The notes under the pieces were generated by a model, which did not search any database, was not told the DNA's origin, and saw only the letters and a program-made list of their open reading frames with translations. The translations under genes and the position numbers were made by a program. This document shows, piece by piece, positions 49,400 to 61,459 of a stretch of 64,000 bases of DNA (the stretch's first letter is position 1; each line of letters starts with the position of its first letter). Origin of the DNA: Ptychodera flava (Eukaryota; Hemichordata; Enteropneusta; Ptychoderidae); contig NC_091931.1 of assembly GCF_041260155.1 (NCBI RefSeq), forward strand, positions 18,675,166 through 18,739,165, written 5' to 3'.

Positions 49400-50935
49400 T
49401 ATACATTTAGAAAATAGAATTAGGCTAATCATCAATTTTCAAACGTTTCTTCACGTTGATGAAGCGCACTTTGGCCCTTTTCGAAATGAACAAGTTTTCA
49501 ACGCCGGTGAAACTATGAGAAATTGGTAAAAACTCTTGTGAAGATGGTACTTTGCGGACAGTCAGTATTTTCATATACAAATGTCATTGTAAATGATAGT
49601 TATCTTAGAAAAGTGCCTATTTTCATTGATGTTAGGTAACTTTGTGTGATGCCGATCACCTTTCAAAACTGCAAGTGGGAATTGGCGACTGCAATCTTAT
49701 TTCCAATTTGCCATTTTCCGACTTCCTATTTGAGTTTAGGCGTGGTCTATGCTAAGAAGAGGCGGAGCACGAGACGAGTTATCATGACAACTAGATTGAT
49801 GTCTAAGCATTCCCGCGAATATTACGATTAAGCTAATCACAATTTCATGAATGTTTCATCGTTACATTCCGGCTACTTCGCCACCTAATTATGAATCAGC
49901 CTATTCCAGACAGTGTACATATTTGGAAGTTTATCCGATATAAATGAAAGGATTGACATGATTGAATTGTTCATTTTCGCCACAATGCTCATGCAACTTC
50001 TCCGGTGCAAAATTAATATATGAAGTTGATCAACGGGCCGCGGTCTATCATTTCGTTAAAATACTAGCGCTCCTTTCGTACCTTATTACTGTGATGAGGG
50101 AACTAATAAATTGTACATATTTAGAAATATATTTTTTACTATAACCCAAATGGGATTCGAACCACCACACACTCACGGCAATATCGCCTAGCTGCTAGGC
50201 CTCACACAAAACCAGTCGGCTACCGTTTCCAAGAACATTAATTTAAATAATTTTATTCAGCCACAGGAAGTTTTCCTATCTTGAAATGCCATGACGGTCA
50301 AGATATTTAACATCGAGACTGTAAAGATGTTCACCTTGACTGAGTTCCTGCTGCTCCTCCCGGTTTACGTTGAACCGTTGGCTGTCGAAATTGAGATGCC
50401 AACACTCCGCTGTGATCATCTGCTGAGCGGTAATATCCACCAAAAAATCAAGTCTGCGAAAGTTGAAACATTAATTGACTTGCGGGAGGTCAGACTTGTA
50501 GTCAAAACGGATGACACCACAACAGATCCAAGCACACCTGATAGCCACCACACTGGTTGATATTATTAGTGATATATGTCAACGTCACTGTTTGGTTCAA
50601 TCTGATTGGCTGTTTCGAGGTGTCCATTATTTACGTTCCGGAGGGAATTCCCAATAGACCACGCCTAAACTCTAATAGAAATTAGGATATGGTTGACTTT
50701 TGGAAAGTAAGAAAATAATCAGGTGTTAGCTAAGCAGCATTTTGAAAAAGATATGATTTTCAAATATTGAATGAAGTTTTCCAAGCATAATTATTCTGAT
50801 TTGCCGCAATGTACCATCCTCCCATTTCTCACACTTTAACTTGTGGCAAAATTTAATATATTTAGAAAAAGGCTGAAATGCTCTTCATCTGCTCGCCTAA
50901 AATATTTTAAATTAAATTTTGATAATTACCCTTCA
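49400..50935. repeat. Second large diverged inverted repeat
   Basis: Arms of about 300-350 bp (about 49430-49760 and 50650-50930) align as reverse complements. Paired blocks include GAGTTTAGGCGTGGTCTA (49731-49750 against 50658-50677) and GATGGTAC(T/A)TTGCGG. The loop of about 890 bp holds a tRNA-like SINE head and an open frame of 89 codons (50291-50560). Looks like an old TIR element or inverted duplication. Confidence 0.6.
50146..50229 (-). mobile_element. tRNA-derived SINE head
   Basis: On the minus strand an A-box-like TAGCCGACTGG (50222-50212) and a perfect B box GGTTCGAATCC (50163-50153) are spaced as in a tRNA promoter. The stems do not fold into a proper cloverleaf, so this is a tRNA-derived element rather than a working tRNA gene. 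Confidence 0.5.
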
Positions 50936-51540
50936 TTTTATTTTTTTAATTGAATAGCTACATTAGAAAATGAACTGACTGCAAAGTTCCACGGATTCGA
51001 TAATCGGCGCGCGCTTGCCCTTTTTCTTTCTTTCGTTTAACACGATACACAGTAAACCGGCCGTTACAATTTCCATTTGCACTTTTAAATGGTTTTCATG
51101 TAACCTATACACTCAGAGTCTAGCCTTGCGTTTAGCCGAGCGTCCTCAGTGGGTTAGAAAAACGAAGTATGGTCTCCGTTCATTCGAGTTGACAAGCAAC
51201 CTTGCTATTTTAGTTGTACAATAAAACGGCTTTTGTTCCGTTTTTTCATGTAAGATTTACACCCTCAGATACGCATCATGTGTAAGGGATAAGGCGAATA
51301 TAATATTTCGTTTCTTGCGTTATTCAAGTTGGAGGATATAGCCCCAATGTTTTCGCCAATAAAAGCGTCAATGTTTCTGTAACGTTGGCTCAAGCAACGA
51401 GTTTTCATTCATCTGTTCAACCATAGAGAAACATGGATAGATCTATGGGAGGGTTATATTGGTAGTACATGTTACGGTGTCTTCTCGCTTCCTTCTTTCA
51501 CGTCAATGGGCTATCTATGGATTTACTTATTAATTATTTT

Positions 51541-51900
51541 GTCGCTGTTCAGACATTTAAAATAATGAATGGTTTTTCACCTGATTATTTACAGTTTCCA
51601 CGTTTTTAGATGTATCATTTCAATACTCGAAGTTCTGGCAACGCTGATTTGTACATTCCAACTTTTCAGACAGCAGCTAGATATGTAGTTTGTATAACGT
51701 ACTTCTACAATCGGATATAGTATTCCTTCATCTATATAGGAATACCGAAAGTTTGCCACAGTTCAAAGCGCAGTTACGTAGTTTTGTAAATGATAAGTTT
51801 AAGAAAAAAGGCTTCGATTAGATTTCATTTGTTATTGTTAACTTTCGTATTTTATATTAATTAAAGTCAAATTTTGTATTTTCCTTATCTTTGCACTCGG
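51541..51900 (+). mobile_element. Decayed LINE 3' end
   Basis: Broken frames read FKIMNGFSPDYLQF, then RSSGNADLYIPTFQTAARY and, further on, LPQFKAQLRSFVND. These are characteristic of the very end of LINE ORF2 proteins. Only the C-terminal part and 3' UTR remain, with stops and shifts. Confidence 0.6.
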
Positions 51901-51999
51901 AAGTCTCTGATGTAAATTATGATTTCAAATGGCAGAAAAATATGTAAACTATGTAAACTATTTACAACCTTGATACACATAAACATCGATCTCCTCATC

Positions 52000-52002
<3 letters not shown>

Positions 52003-52053
<51 letters not shown>
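52003..52053. repeat. (GA)n microsatellite
   Basis: About 25 GA dinucleotides. Confidence 0.95.
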
Positions 52054-52055
<2 letters not shown>

Positions 52056-53385
52056 CGAAAAACCTATGGAATATACTTGTTGGAGACCAAACCTGCTAAA
52101 ATCACCTTCAGCTTTGCTATTTCAATACCAAATACAGTTTTAAATTACCATATAAATGCTTACTAAATAACCACATTGTATACTCTATGTTCCTGAAGGT
52201 ATAAAATAAGAACAAGTTTTTTCACAGTATTTATTAATTTTGTTAACGTCATCACAATCTGAATATATGATGGTACTGCACTCAACGAAACTTTCATGCC
52301 AAATTTCAACCAGCATCGGAAGTGATTGTTGTAGAGATACATTTACCAAGATCGACAAAGAAAAATAATAAAAATATCAGAATTGTTTATCTCATTCTAA
52401 CATGCAATGTATGTATGAGAACATTTGTAGGGATTTACAAACCCAATTTCCAATCAATACAACGAACTATTTTCCCGTCAAAAATTCCGAAAAAAAATTC
52501 ACAAAAACACAAAATTGAAGATATTTCTCTGAAGCTAGAGCCTCTTATGTTATATAGAGAACTTTTTGTGACATATTTGTTGATGAAGGAGGACATCTTT
52601 GACAACCATTCCAGGCTAGCCTGACCAAAAATGGCAAAAATAGCTGCAAAAATACTTGATTACATATGTCATCATAATTTTGACATATTAAATTAAGATC
52701 ATCCATGGGAATATGTCTACTGAATATCAAAGTTATCAGACGAGTACTTTTTGAGAAACAATTATTTAAACCAAAATGACAAAAATTTCCCCAAAATACA
52801 AAATAATGGATATCATCAGACTTTCAATACATCACATTTCGATTAAGCTTATGAACCATTATACCAAATATCAAAGCTATCATATGAGTAGTTTTTTGAC
52901 CAAAAATTTGGAGAAAATGCCCAAATATTACCAACAAGAGAATTTCACTACAATTTGGAAAAACTTGACTATAGTCATCCCATGGAACATAGATACCAAC
53001 TTTCAAAGCAATCGGACAAGCCGTCTCGGGGAAATTTTTTTGACTAAACACTGAAAAAAAAACAAGTCATTGACAATGACATAGTCCCCACTTGTAATAG
53101 GAGTATTAGTCTTGATGGGGCAGGGAAATGTGGTCATTAAGAAGTATCACTGGAGTGTATATGTTGAGATCTATGGGCACATAGGTCTATGTTGTTGTTC
53201 CCAATTTGAAACACATGAGGCATGTCTAATTTGTGGTTCTAAATCGGGAAAAAGATCAGACCTATAGCTGTATTGGCCGGCCAAGAAATACATATGTGCA
53301 TAATAAATGAGGTACAAGATGTGACATCTGAAGGTCTAACATCCTATCAAAATTGGAGGGTATAGAACTTGCAGTTACTGAGTTA

Positions 53386-53389
<4 letters not shown>

Positions 53390-53469
<80 letters not shown>
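53390..53469. repeat. (AT)n microsatellite
   Basis: About 80 bp of pure AT alternation. Confidence 0.95.
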
Positions 53470-53471
<2 letters not shown>

Positions 53472-53473
53472 CA

Positions 53474-53940
53474 AGGTCAAAGGTCATCGAGGTCACGTGA
53501 CATTTTCAAAAAAACTGTATTGCTAATTAATCCCTACATGCCAAAAATCAGACCTCTAGCTCGCCCAGAATTAGATATGTACATAATTAATGAGGTACAG
53601 TATGTGCCGTCATAAGGTCTCCCATCATACCAAATATGAAGGGTGTACCACTTGTGGTTACTGAGTTATGGACAAATATGTATATTTCAGGTCAAAGGTC
53701 ATTGAGGTCACCTGACATTTTGTCAAAAAAATTGTATTGCTAAGTTATCCCTTTATACCAAAAATCAGACATCCAGCTCTATTGGCTCGCTCAAAATTAG
53801 ATATGCGCATAATTAATGAGGTACAATATGTGGCGTCATAAGGTGTCCCATCACACCATATATGAAGGGTGTAGCACTTGTGGTTACTAAGTTATGGACA
53901 AATATGTATATTTCAGGTCAAAGGTCACTGAGGTCACGTG
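53474..53940 (+). promoter_or_regulatory. Three DR1/DR3 nuclear-receptor-like site clusters
   Basis: Each internal unit holds AGGTCAAAGGTCA, a perfect DR1, at 53474-53486, 53689-53701 and 53915-53927. A third AGGTCA sits 3 bp further on (53490, 53705, 53931), giving a DR3. In the first and third units that half-site runs into CACGTG (53494-53499 and 53935-53940). The sequence match is plain; binding is unproven. Confidence 0.5.
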
Positions 53941-54052
53941 ACATTTTGTCAAAATATCTGAGATATCTGCGTGAACGGATGGACGAACAGATGGACGAAC
54001 GGACTGACACGACCCAATCTATAAGCCCCCTTGACTTCATCCGGGGGGACTA

Positions 54053-54442
54053 AAAACTGTGTCACTTCATCCTTTTGCACTATGAATACGATGAGAAACT
54101 AAATTTTTATTTTTCTTGGCCTTATACATGTGAGTCTATGTAGAACTGCTGTATACATGGGAGTCTATGGAGAGCTGCCTTATACATGGGAGTGTATGGA
54201 GTTGTAAACTAAAAAGTCCTCTAACACGGCCAAATTTGATTGCATTGTGAAACAAATCGACATGCATCTGTATGGGGTAGGGTACTGTCCTTGTGCAAAG
54301 TTTGAAAGAAATTGACCAGGGCATGTCTGAGATATCTGCGTTAACGGACGGACGCACAGACGCACGGACGGACGCACTGACAGACTGACGGACAGACATG
54401 ACCCAATCTATAAGTCCCCCCGGACTTCGTCTGTGGGGACTA
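54053..54442 (+). mobile_element. Second hairpin-ended repeat
   Basis: Three loose copies of TATACATGGGAGTCTATG (54124-54200) are followed by a unique stretch, a (GGACG)n-like run (54345-54395) and a terminal hairpin ending TGGGGACTA at 54442. The right end is homologous to that of the element ending at 54052. Confidence 0.55.
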
Positions 54443-54842
54443 ATAACCCCAAAAATGCAAACATACATATTTCACCTCAATTTGTACACTCTTTACTCTG
54501 TAACTTACTTAGTATACCTAAAGGAACCTGCGTACACCACGTTTCAACCAAATATGACCTAAGGTTACAGAGTTTTAGCAAGCTGCCGCATTTTTCCTTT
54601 ATTCCCCTACTTTGCATATTTTTGGCACTGACATTTGAACATATTCTCAACTACACCCCTGGGTGCACCTGTACGTGAAATGCTAAGATGGTAGGTGCTG
54701 CGGTTTAGGAGTTTCAAATCTTAATTGACATACATACACACACACACACAAACACACATACAGACATACATACATACATACACAGATATGCAAATGAACT
54801 GATTCATCTTATGAGATAGCCTCTCATTGATTTTATACATAT

Positions 54843-56640
54843 ACCAAATGTGAGGTAAAAATGTTTCTGTTTCCTGAAAACCATGACTTTTTGAATTTAA
54901 AAAAAACCTGAAAATCTTAAAGAAATTGCAATAAATTTGCCTGTTTTCATTGAAAAATTCAACAAGTGCAATTCCACACTGAAAGATCTACATCTGTACA
55001 TCATTTTTTAGGAACTATGCTACGACTTGTTATCAAATTTGATGCAGTATTTCTTAACTTATTACGCTTATAAGTAAATTTCATTAAATATGCAAATTAG
55101 ACCTTAATTATCATGATACCGGTAAATGTCTTTGCACACTATTACAGGACTAGATTTTGTAAACTTTGCAGAATTTCTAAACACATCATCTTAAGGTGAT
55201 TGGAAAGGCTAGAGCGTCAGTTATAAATTTCAACAAAACTATGAAAATATAAAAGTAGTCAACATTCTCTGTGGAATGAAAAAAACTAGACATTTGGGCA
55301 CAAAGGCATTGCAGAGTTATAGCCTGTTGAAACTTCTGAAAAACTGACCAAATAAGAAGAAGTTGGGGAGTTCTTAGTGTATTAACTATGGTAGAGGTCC
55401 CCTAGCTTTTAATAAAATGTTTGAAAAGGGAAAGTCATTATTTGCTGTTTTTCAGGAAAGTTTGACAAGGCGGTGCTGGCATTCAGAGTGAGTGACTGCT
55501 ATTGTAAATGGATTTTTAGATTCTTTGAGTGTCAAAGAGGTGTCAAAAGTGAGATTAACCAAAAAAACTGCTCTATGACTTCAATAGAGGGGTGCAAACA
55601 TGACTTGTTTTCAACATTTTTGACAGAATAACAGTTTTCCTACATAATTGTATACCAATTTTATCACTTTGAAATGAGATATGGACATGGAATTTTTACA
55701 GCCTATTAACAAGGTTACAGATAAGATTTGTACGGCACAATTTTCCTGTATTTGAAGTACTTTTTGAAAAATCACATTTTGAAATTTGAAAGAATTTTTA
55801 ATAATTTTTTGATATATAAACCCATGTAAAATCATAAAAACAAATTTTATTTACAAATCCTGCCGTACAAATCTACAATAAATAGTGTCAATATATTTAT
55901 AACTAATTTGGTAATATTAATACTATCCAATTATTATTAAATTCAAATATGTAAAAAAAATATGAAAAATTAAATTTTAATATTTACTGGTGTCATATTT
56001 CAAAATCATGGCTGCAAACATACAATTTTTATATTCTTTGGAGAAAATATTAACTAAGGGAGTTATCCTGAAAATTTGAACTAAATATCTTGATTCTAAC
56101 ACTTGAAACTTGACATTAACTCTGAGAAAAGAATTGGTGCAAAAATAGCCTTTCCAACCACCTTAATTATGAAAATTCATCAAATATGCAAATTAGCAAT
56201 TAATTGACTTAACACTGCTAAATGCCATTGCACACTATGGTAGTCCTGGGAGATCAACATCTGTTCCACATTAGTCAAATTTGATGCAGGATTCCTTACA
56301 TTACACTTATCATAAATATTCATTAAATATGCAAATTAGCAATTAATTGACAAAATACTGATGTAAATCTTTGTCTGTTATCAGAGTTGTGTGACCAACA
56401 CCAGTACTAAATTTCATCACCATCTTTCTAGAAACCTAGCTTTTTCAAAATTCACTAATCATGCAATTTAGTACTAATTATTCACGCCAGGCCAAAAACA
56501 ATGGTTTTGCATATGTATTTCATAGTTTTATGTCCTTGTACCAAGTATGAAAAGAATTGGCTCAGGCATGTCTGAGATACCTGCATGCACAAATGCACAG
56601 ACTCATGCCATATGTGATATTTCTTTGAAAAAATATCATA
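54843..56640 (+). repeat. AT-rich low-copy repeat block
   Basis: Contains at least three related modules with AAATATGCAAATTAG (near 55087, 56183, 56326) and AATTAATTGAC. The block finishes with TGTCTGAGATACCTGCATGC, comparable to the end of the hairpin elements. No coding capacity. Confidence 0.5.
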
Positions 56641-57739
56641 TTGAAAATATAGTTTTACTGTACATAGAAAGATAACTGATATTTTTTTGGAGAATATACA
56701 TTTTCATGACATGTAAATGTTTACTTAAATTTTTCTTGAAAACATTAATGCTTTCTATGATAAAATATGCATAATATCTCTGACACATTGAAATTGGTGG
56801 GATTCAAGATTGATCAACTTGCCATTTGGCACAGTGTATGAATGTGATATTCAAGATGGCTTACATCTATTGATATATTCCAATACATTTTAAAAAATAG
56901 TGACAACATCACTGTTCGCTCCCATATTGTTATCAAAACAAGTCAACAATTATATGAAACATATACATACAGACAGATTGACATACAAAGAGTGGCACAG
57001 AGTGATGACATTGACCCCAAGTGTGCCTTGGCCATGGAGAGTGATAAAGATATAACAAACAGCTGAATGTAATGATAAAATAGTTAAGTATAGGCCTATA
57101 CAGGCACTGAGAGTGAATATGTTACAGCAATTTGATTAGTTTCTTTTCCTTTTCTACCTCTGTGACAATCAATCTGCAAGGCAGTTTATGTATTGACAAA
57201 TATGTTATCTTTTACAAGCACACGTACAGTATACTGTTCTTGATTTTCATTTACAATATTTGACATCGACTGAAATACATAACATGCAACCAATGTTTAC
57301 ACTTTGCCCATACACCAGATACATGGAGAAATTTCAACATACAATCATCAACTCAGAAACCCTACAGGAAAAAGTAAACATTGTTTTCTTCCAGAACAGC
57401 TGGTACATCCACATCTGGAACAACTTACAAACTTAACCAATTACACAAGGATGATGACACAAGAGATAAAGTTAAACTGTGGTGAACTTGACTATCCTTT
57501 CAAATCCTTACCTAACTTGACATCTTAAACTAAAATACACTGCATGGTTAATTGTGCACAAAAATACATCGGGGTGGACCATTTGATAAAGGGATGGTGT
57601 CTGGAAGATCGATGAGGTACATTATCTTTTTTATCTGATCCATTGTACATTCTTTTTTCCCAACTCTCCCACCTTTTCTTTTTGTCAAACCTTCTCTGGC
57701 TGAATTTTTTATTGGCATTTGTTTGGAATTTTTTCAAAA

Positions 57740-58812
57740 TCTGCCAGGATTTTTTTACCGCATTTCAACACCAAATACAGTTTACCATATCAAATGCTTA
57801 CTAAATCACCACATTATATACTCTTAGTTCCAGTAGGTATAAAATTATCAAAAAAATCTTAAAAATACAAAATGAAAGATATCCCAGTAAAACTGAAAGT
57901 TTCGCAAAGTTGCCCAAAAATTCAAAATTCCGGATTTCAACTTAATTTCAATATATCTTATTAACAAAAACCCTAAGGACCGGTTTACTAAATATCAAAG
58001 CAATCAGACTGGTAAATTTTGAGAAACAAATTTTTTGACCAAAAATGAGAAAAATTGCCCCCCAAAATACAAAATTGCAGATTTCATCCTAATTTTAAAT
58101 ATATCTAATTAACATAAACCCTAGGAACCTGTACACTAGATATCAAAGCTACCAGATCAGAAGTTTTAGGAGAAAAATTTTTTGACCAAAAAAGGCAAAA
58201 ATTGCCCCAAAAATAAAAAAAAATTGCCAGTTTCAACATACCTTCAATACATTATATTGAGATTAATCTTAGATACCTGTATACCAAATATCAAAGCTAT
58301 CAAATCAGTAGTTTTTGGATAAAAAATTTTTTTATCAAAAATTGGGAAAATTGCCCCAAAATTACAAATATGACAATATCAATACAATTTGTACAAGCAT
58401 GACTGAGGTCATTCTGAGGAACATGAATATGAAGTTTCATAGCAATCAGACGAGCGATTTCAGAGAACAAGATTTTTTGACTAAAAACTGAAAAAATACC
58501 CTAAAAATACAAACAAGCAAATTTCATCCCAATTTTTGCACACATAATTTAGAATACCTAAAGAAATCTGCATACCAAGTTTCAACCAAATCTGACCAAT
58601 GCTTACTGAGTTTTAGCCATTTGCAGGATTTTTCCTTTTTTCCCCTCATTTGCATATTTTTGGCACTGACATGTTCATTTGAACAAATTCACATCTCCAC
58701 CCCTAGGTGCACCTGTACACCAAATACTAAGACAGTAGGTGCTACAGTTTAGGAGTTTTTGATGTGGACGGACATACATACATACATACATACATACATA
58801 CATACATACAGA
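57740..58812 (+). repeat. AT-rich 146-bp-periodic repeat, copy 2, uninterrupted
   Basis: Units with a GACCAAAAA landmark at about 58037, 58184 and 58334 are spaced by 147-150 bp. The copy ends with CACCTGTACACCAAATACTA, a GTTTAGGAGTTTTTGATG block and a (CATA)n tail at 58774-58810. It is the reference for the insertion in copy 1. Confidence 0.7.
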
Positions 58813-59670
58813 CGACATTTTTCCACCTTATACGAATACCTCCCATTTGCATATATACATATGCATATATGGGAGCGTAAAAACACCAGAGACACTCATA
58901 CCCGGTACATCATCTTACGATATGACAGAGACAGAAATACATGTTATGCTGTATAAAAGCTTGTTAGGAGGTTTTATTTACCATTAAAATATCTGTATTA
59001 CATTGTAAAGAGTGATACACAATCAACCAAGTGTTCTTACATATGCAGGCCTTGGAAAAAACTAACATATATTTTCCTTGATTACAAAGGTTACAAATGC
59101 AATGTAATTTTAACTACTGTAGGAATCAATTAAATCTTACATATATGAGGAAGTTTCAAGTATACATCAGTGTACAGCTGATATAATGTCAATCCTGCCA
59201 ATTGGGGATGAGATCATTATCCCATGTAAATCAGCATGCGGTATTGTCTAAAAGTCTTTACTGTGTAACAAGAGGATTTCAAGATACACAGCTTTAATAC
59301 TTGGCTGCATATTTTTACAGGCATACCAATGAGAACATAAAGCCTAAGACTGATCATTGTACATAATCTGAAATATTCTGAGGAAAATGATGCATCATAC
59401 CTATAGCTGCATAAAACAGGTTCACAAAGTTTTCTGTTCTCAAATATGTTGCTTTTAACCAACTGAACTGGGGTCCACTAGACCTATTCAAAGTATTGGT
59501 TGTTATGTTGTAAAGTTGGTTGTAAAGTGACCTAGTGACTGACAGAGCCCTGCTGTGGAGTCCAGAGAACAACTATGTGTGACAATGTGTTGGTATGTAC
59601 CTGTCGGTTTCAGTGGGTGTTTTTCCAAGGATTTGGAAAGGTGGGACACTGTGATCTATGATGGTTAAAT

Positions 59671-59692
59671 GGGGGGGGGGGGGGGGGGGGGG
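59671..59692 (+). repeat. Poly(G) run of 22
   Basis: Twenty-two uninterrupted G residues, unusual in this AT-rich window. Confidence 0.95.
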
Positions 59693-59959
59693 TCACTGAG
59701 TGAGTGAAGCACAGCAAAGTCACAGAGGAAGAAATGTAGTGGAGGGCTTTTTCCAATTGACAATTGATGTCATGAATACATTCATTTCTAAACAACATGG
59801 AAACTCTCTTTTAATGGTTTGTGACATATTGGTAGCATTAAAAGTTCTCATTTGTAAGCAAGTGAAATGGCAGTGGATAGAGCTCAGCTGTGTTATGTAG
59901 AGTGTAGAGACTATTTCTGACACTTATTGATAAAGATGGGTGGGAAATCTTTGCTAGCT

Positions 59960-60990
59960 CATTTCATCAAATGTCACATTAAGATCATCCCTAAGAACAT
60001 GTCTGCCAAATATCAAAGCTATCAGATGAGTAACTTTTGAAACACAAATATTTTGACCAAAAATGGCAAAAATTGACCAAAAAATACGAAAATTGAAGAT
60101 TTCATCAAATTTCAATATATCACACTAAGACAACGCCTAGGAACCTGTATACCTAATATCAAAGGCATCAGACAAGTAGTTTTTGAGAAACTCATTTTTT
60201 GACCAAAAATGGCAAAAATTGACCAAAAAATACGAAAATTGAAGATTTCATCAAATTTCAATATATCACACTAAGACAACCCCTAGGAACCTGTATACCT
60301 AATATCAAAGGCATCAGACAAGTAGTTTTTGAGAAACTCATTTTTTGACCAAAAATGGCAAAAATTGACCAAAAAATACGAAAATTGAAGATTTCATCAA
60401 ATTTCAATATATCACACTAAGACAACCCCTAGGAACCTGTATACCTAATATCAAAGGTATAAGACAATTAGTTTTTGAGAAACACATTTTTTGACCAAAA
60501 ATGGCAAAAATAGCACCAAAAAACAAAATTGCAGATTTCGTCATATATTCAATATATCATATTAAGTTTATCTGTAGGAACCTGTATACCAAATATCAAA
60601 GCTGTCAGATGAGCGGTTTTGATGAAATAAAGTTTTGACCAAAAATGACAAAAAATTCCTTAAAAATACAGATTTGCATATGTCATCACAATTTGAACAA
60701 ATCTAAGTTGGGTTATCCCTAGGGATCTGTATACCAAATAATAAAGCTGTCTGACCAGCGGTTATGAAGAAGAAGATTTTTTACCAAAAACACCTTTTTT
60801 TGGCACCAATTTGGATATTTTCAACAATATCGAAAAATTGAAAAAATTGGTTTCTCAAAATCATATTTTTCATCTACACAACAAATATCAAATCAGTAAG
60901 TATGGCGGTTCTCAAGATATTTGAGAGGAAGGACGTCTCACAATTAGACATACATACATACATACATACATACATACATACATACAGACA
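59960..60990 (+). repeat. AT-rich 146-bp-periodic repeat, copy 3, recently amplified
   Basis: GACCAAAAATGGCAAAAAT occurs at 60055, 60202, 60347 and 60493, spaced 147, 145 and 146 bp. The middle units are almost identical, pointing to recent unequal exchange. Ends with a (CATA)n tail at 60950-60986 and GACAGACGCCGGACGG. Confidence 0.8.
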
Positions 60991-61459
60991 GACGCCGGAC
61001 GGATACCATCCCAATAGCCTCTATAGACTATAGTAGCTAAAGATAAGCTCATTCACACTAACTGCAGAGCTAAATAGAATTAACCATTTGATTCCATGTC
61101 TGTTCTTTTTAAAGTTATATTCCTTGGAATACAAGTAAACAAGTAATGATAACATATATACTTGTAAATTTCTATTTTTCATAAACTTGTCCGACTGCTA
61201 AAGATGTGCTTGTGATTTTCTGATAACATGAATTTTTACTTATTGCAAGCAATAGTTTTGATCTCCAAAGCAAGCTTCAGATGTAGTTTTGAGCTTTGCT
61301 CTTGATAATGGAATGGGACTTCATGTACTGTATTCACGAGTTAGTCCAATTTGCAATAATCTGCAACATAAATCTCTGTACCCTGTCCACAAGTTGACAT
61401 TGCCTGAAATCCATATCGAACAAGCTTGAAGATATATCTCCTTGGAAGCCATCATTGTT

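Larger units (their letters stand above)
53082..54052 (+). mobile_element. TIR element with TAGTCCCC ends
   Basis: Starts TAGTCCCCAC (53082) and ends in a GC-rich hairpin, CCCCCTTGACTTCATCCGG, followed by GGGGACTA. Inside are about three tandem units of roughly 220 bp (near 53240-53960) each with GAGTTATG and a TCAAAGGTCA block. A (GGAC)n-like stretch precedes the hairpin. A long (AT)n tract, 53390-53469, interrupts the first unit. Non-coding. The class is uncertain; the inverted ends suggest a non-autonomous DNA element. Confidence 0.6.
52085..54790 (+). repeat. AT-rich 146-bp-periodic repeat, copy 1, with an inserted element
   Basis: Begins with a stretch matching 57745-57845 (TGCTTACTAAAT, CCACATTATATACTC-type). 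It continues as degenerate units carrying GACCAAAAATGGCAAAAAT and TATCAAAGCTATCAGA-like blocks. The right end (about 54446-54790) matches 58500-58812, including TATTTTTGGCACTGACAT and a CATA-rich tail. Everything from about 53060 to 54445 is absent from the other copy and is a nested insertion. Confidence 0.7.

Noticed and set aside
50146-50229. Functional tRNA gene
   Set aside because: The A and B boxes are good, but the acceptor and anticodon stems do not pair as a tRNA should.
50291-50560. 89-codon frame within the second large inverted repeat
   Set aside because: Reads smoothly but has no recognised motif, and it lies in a repeat-rich loop. Mentioned with the repeat, not called as a gene.
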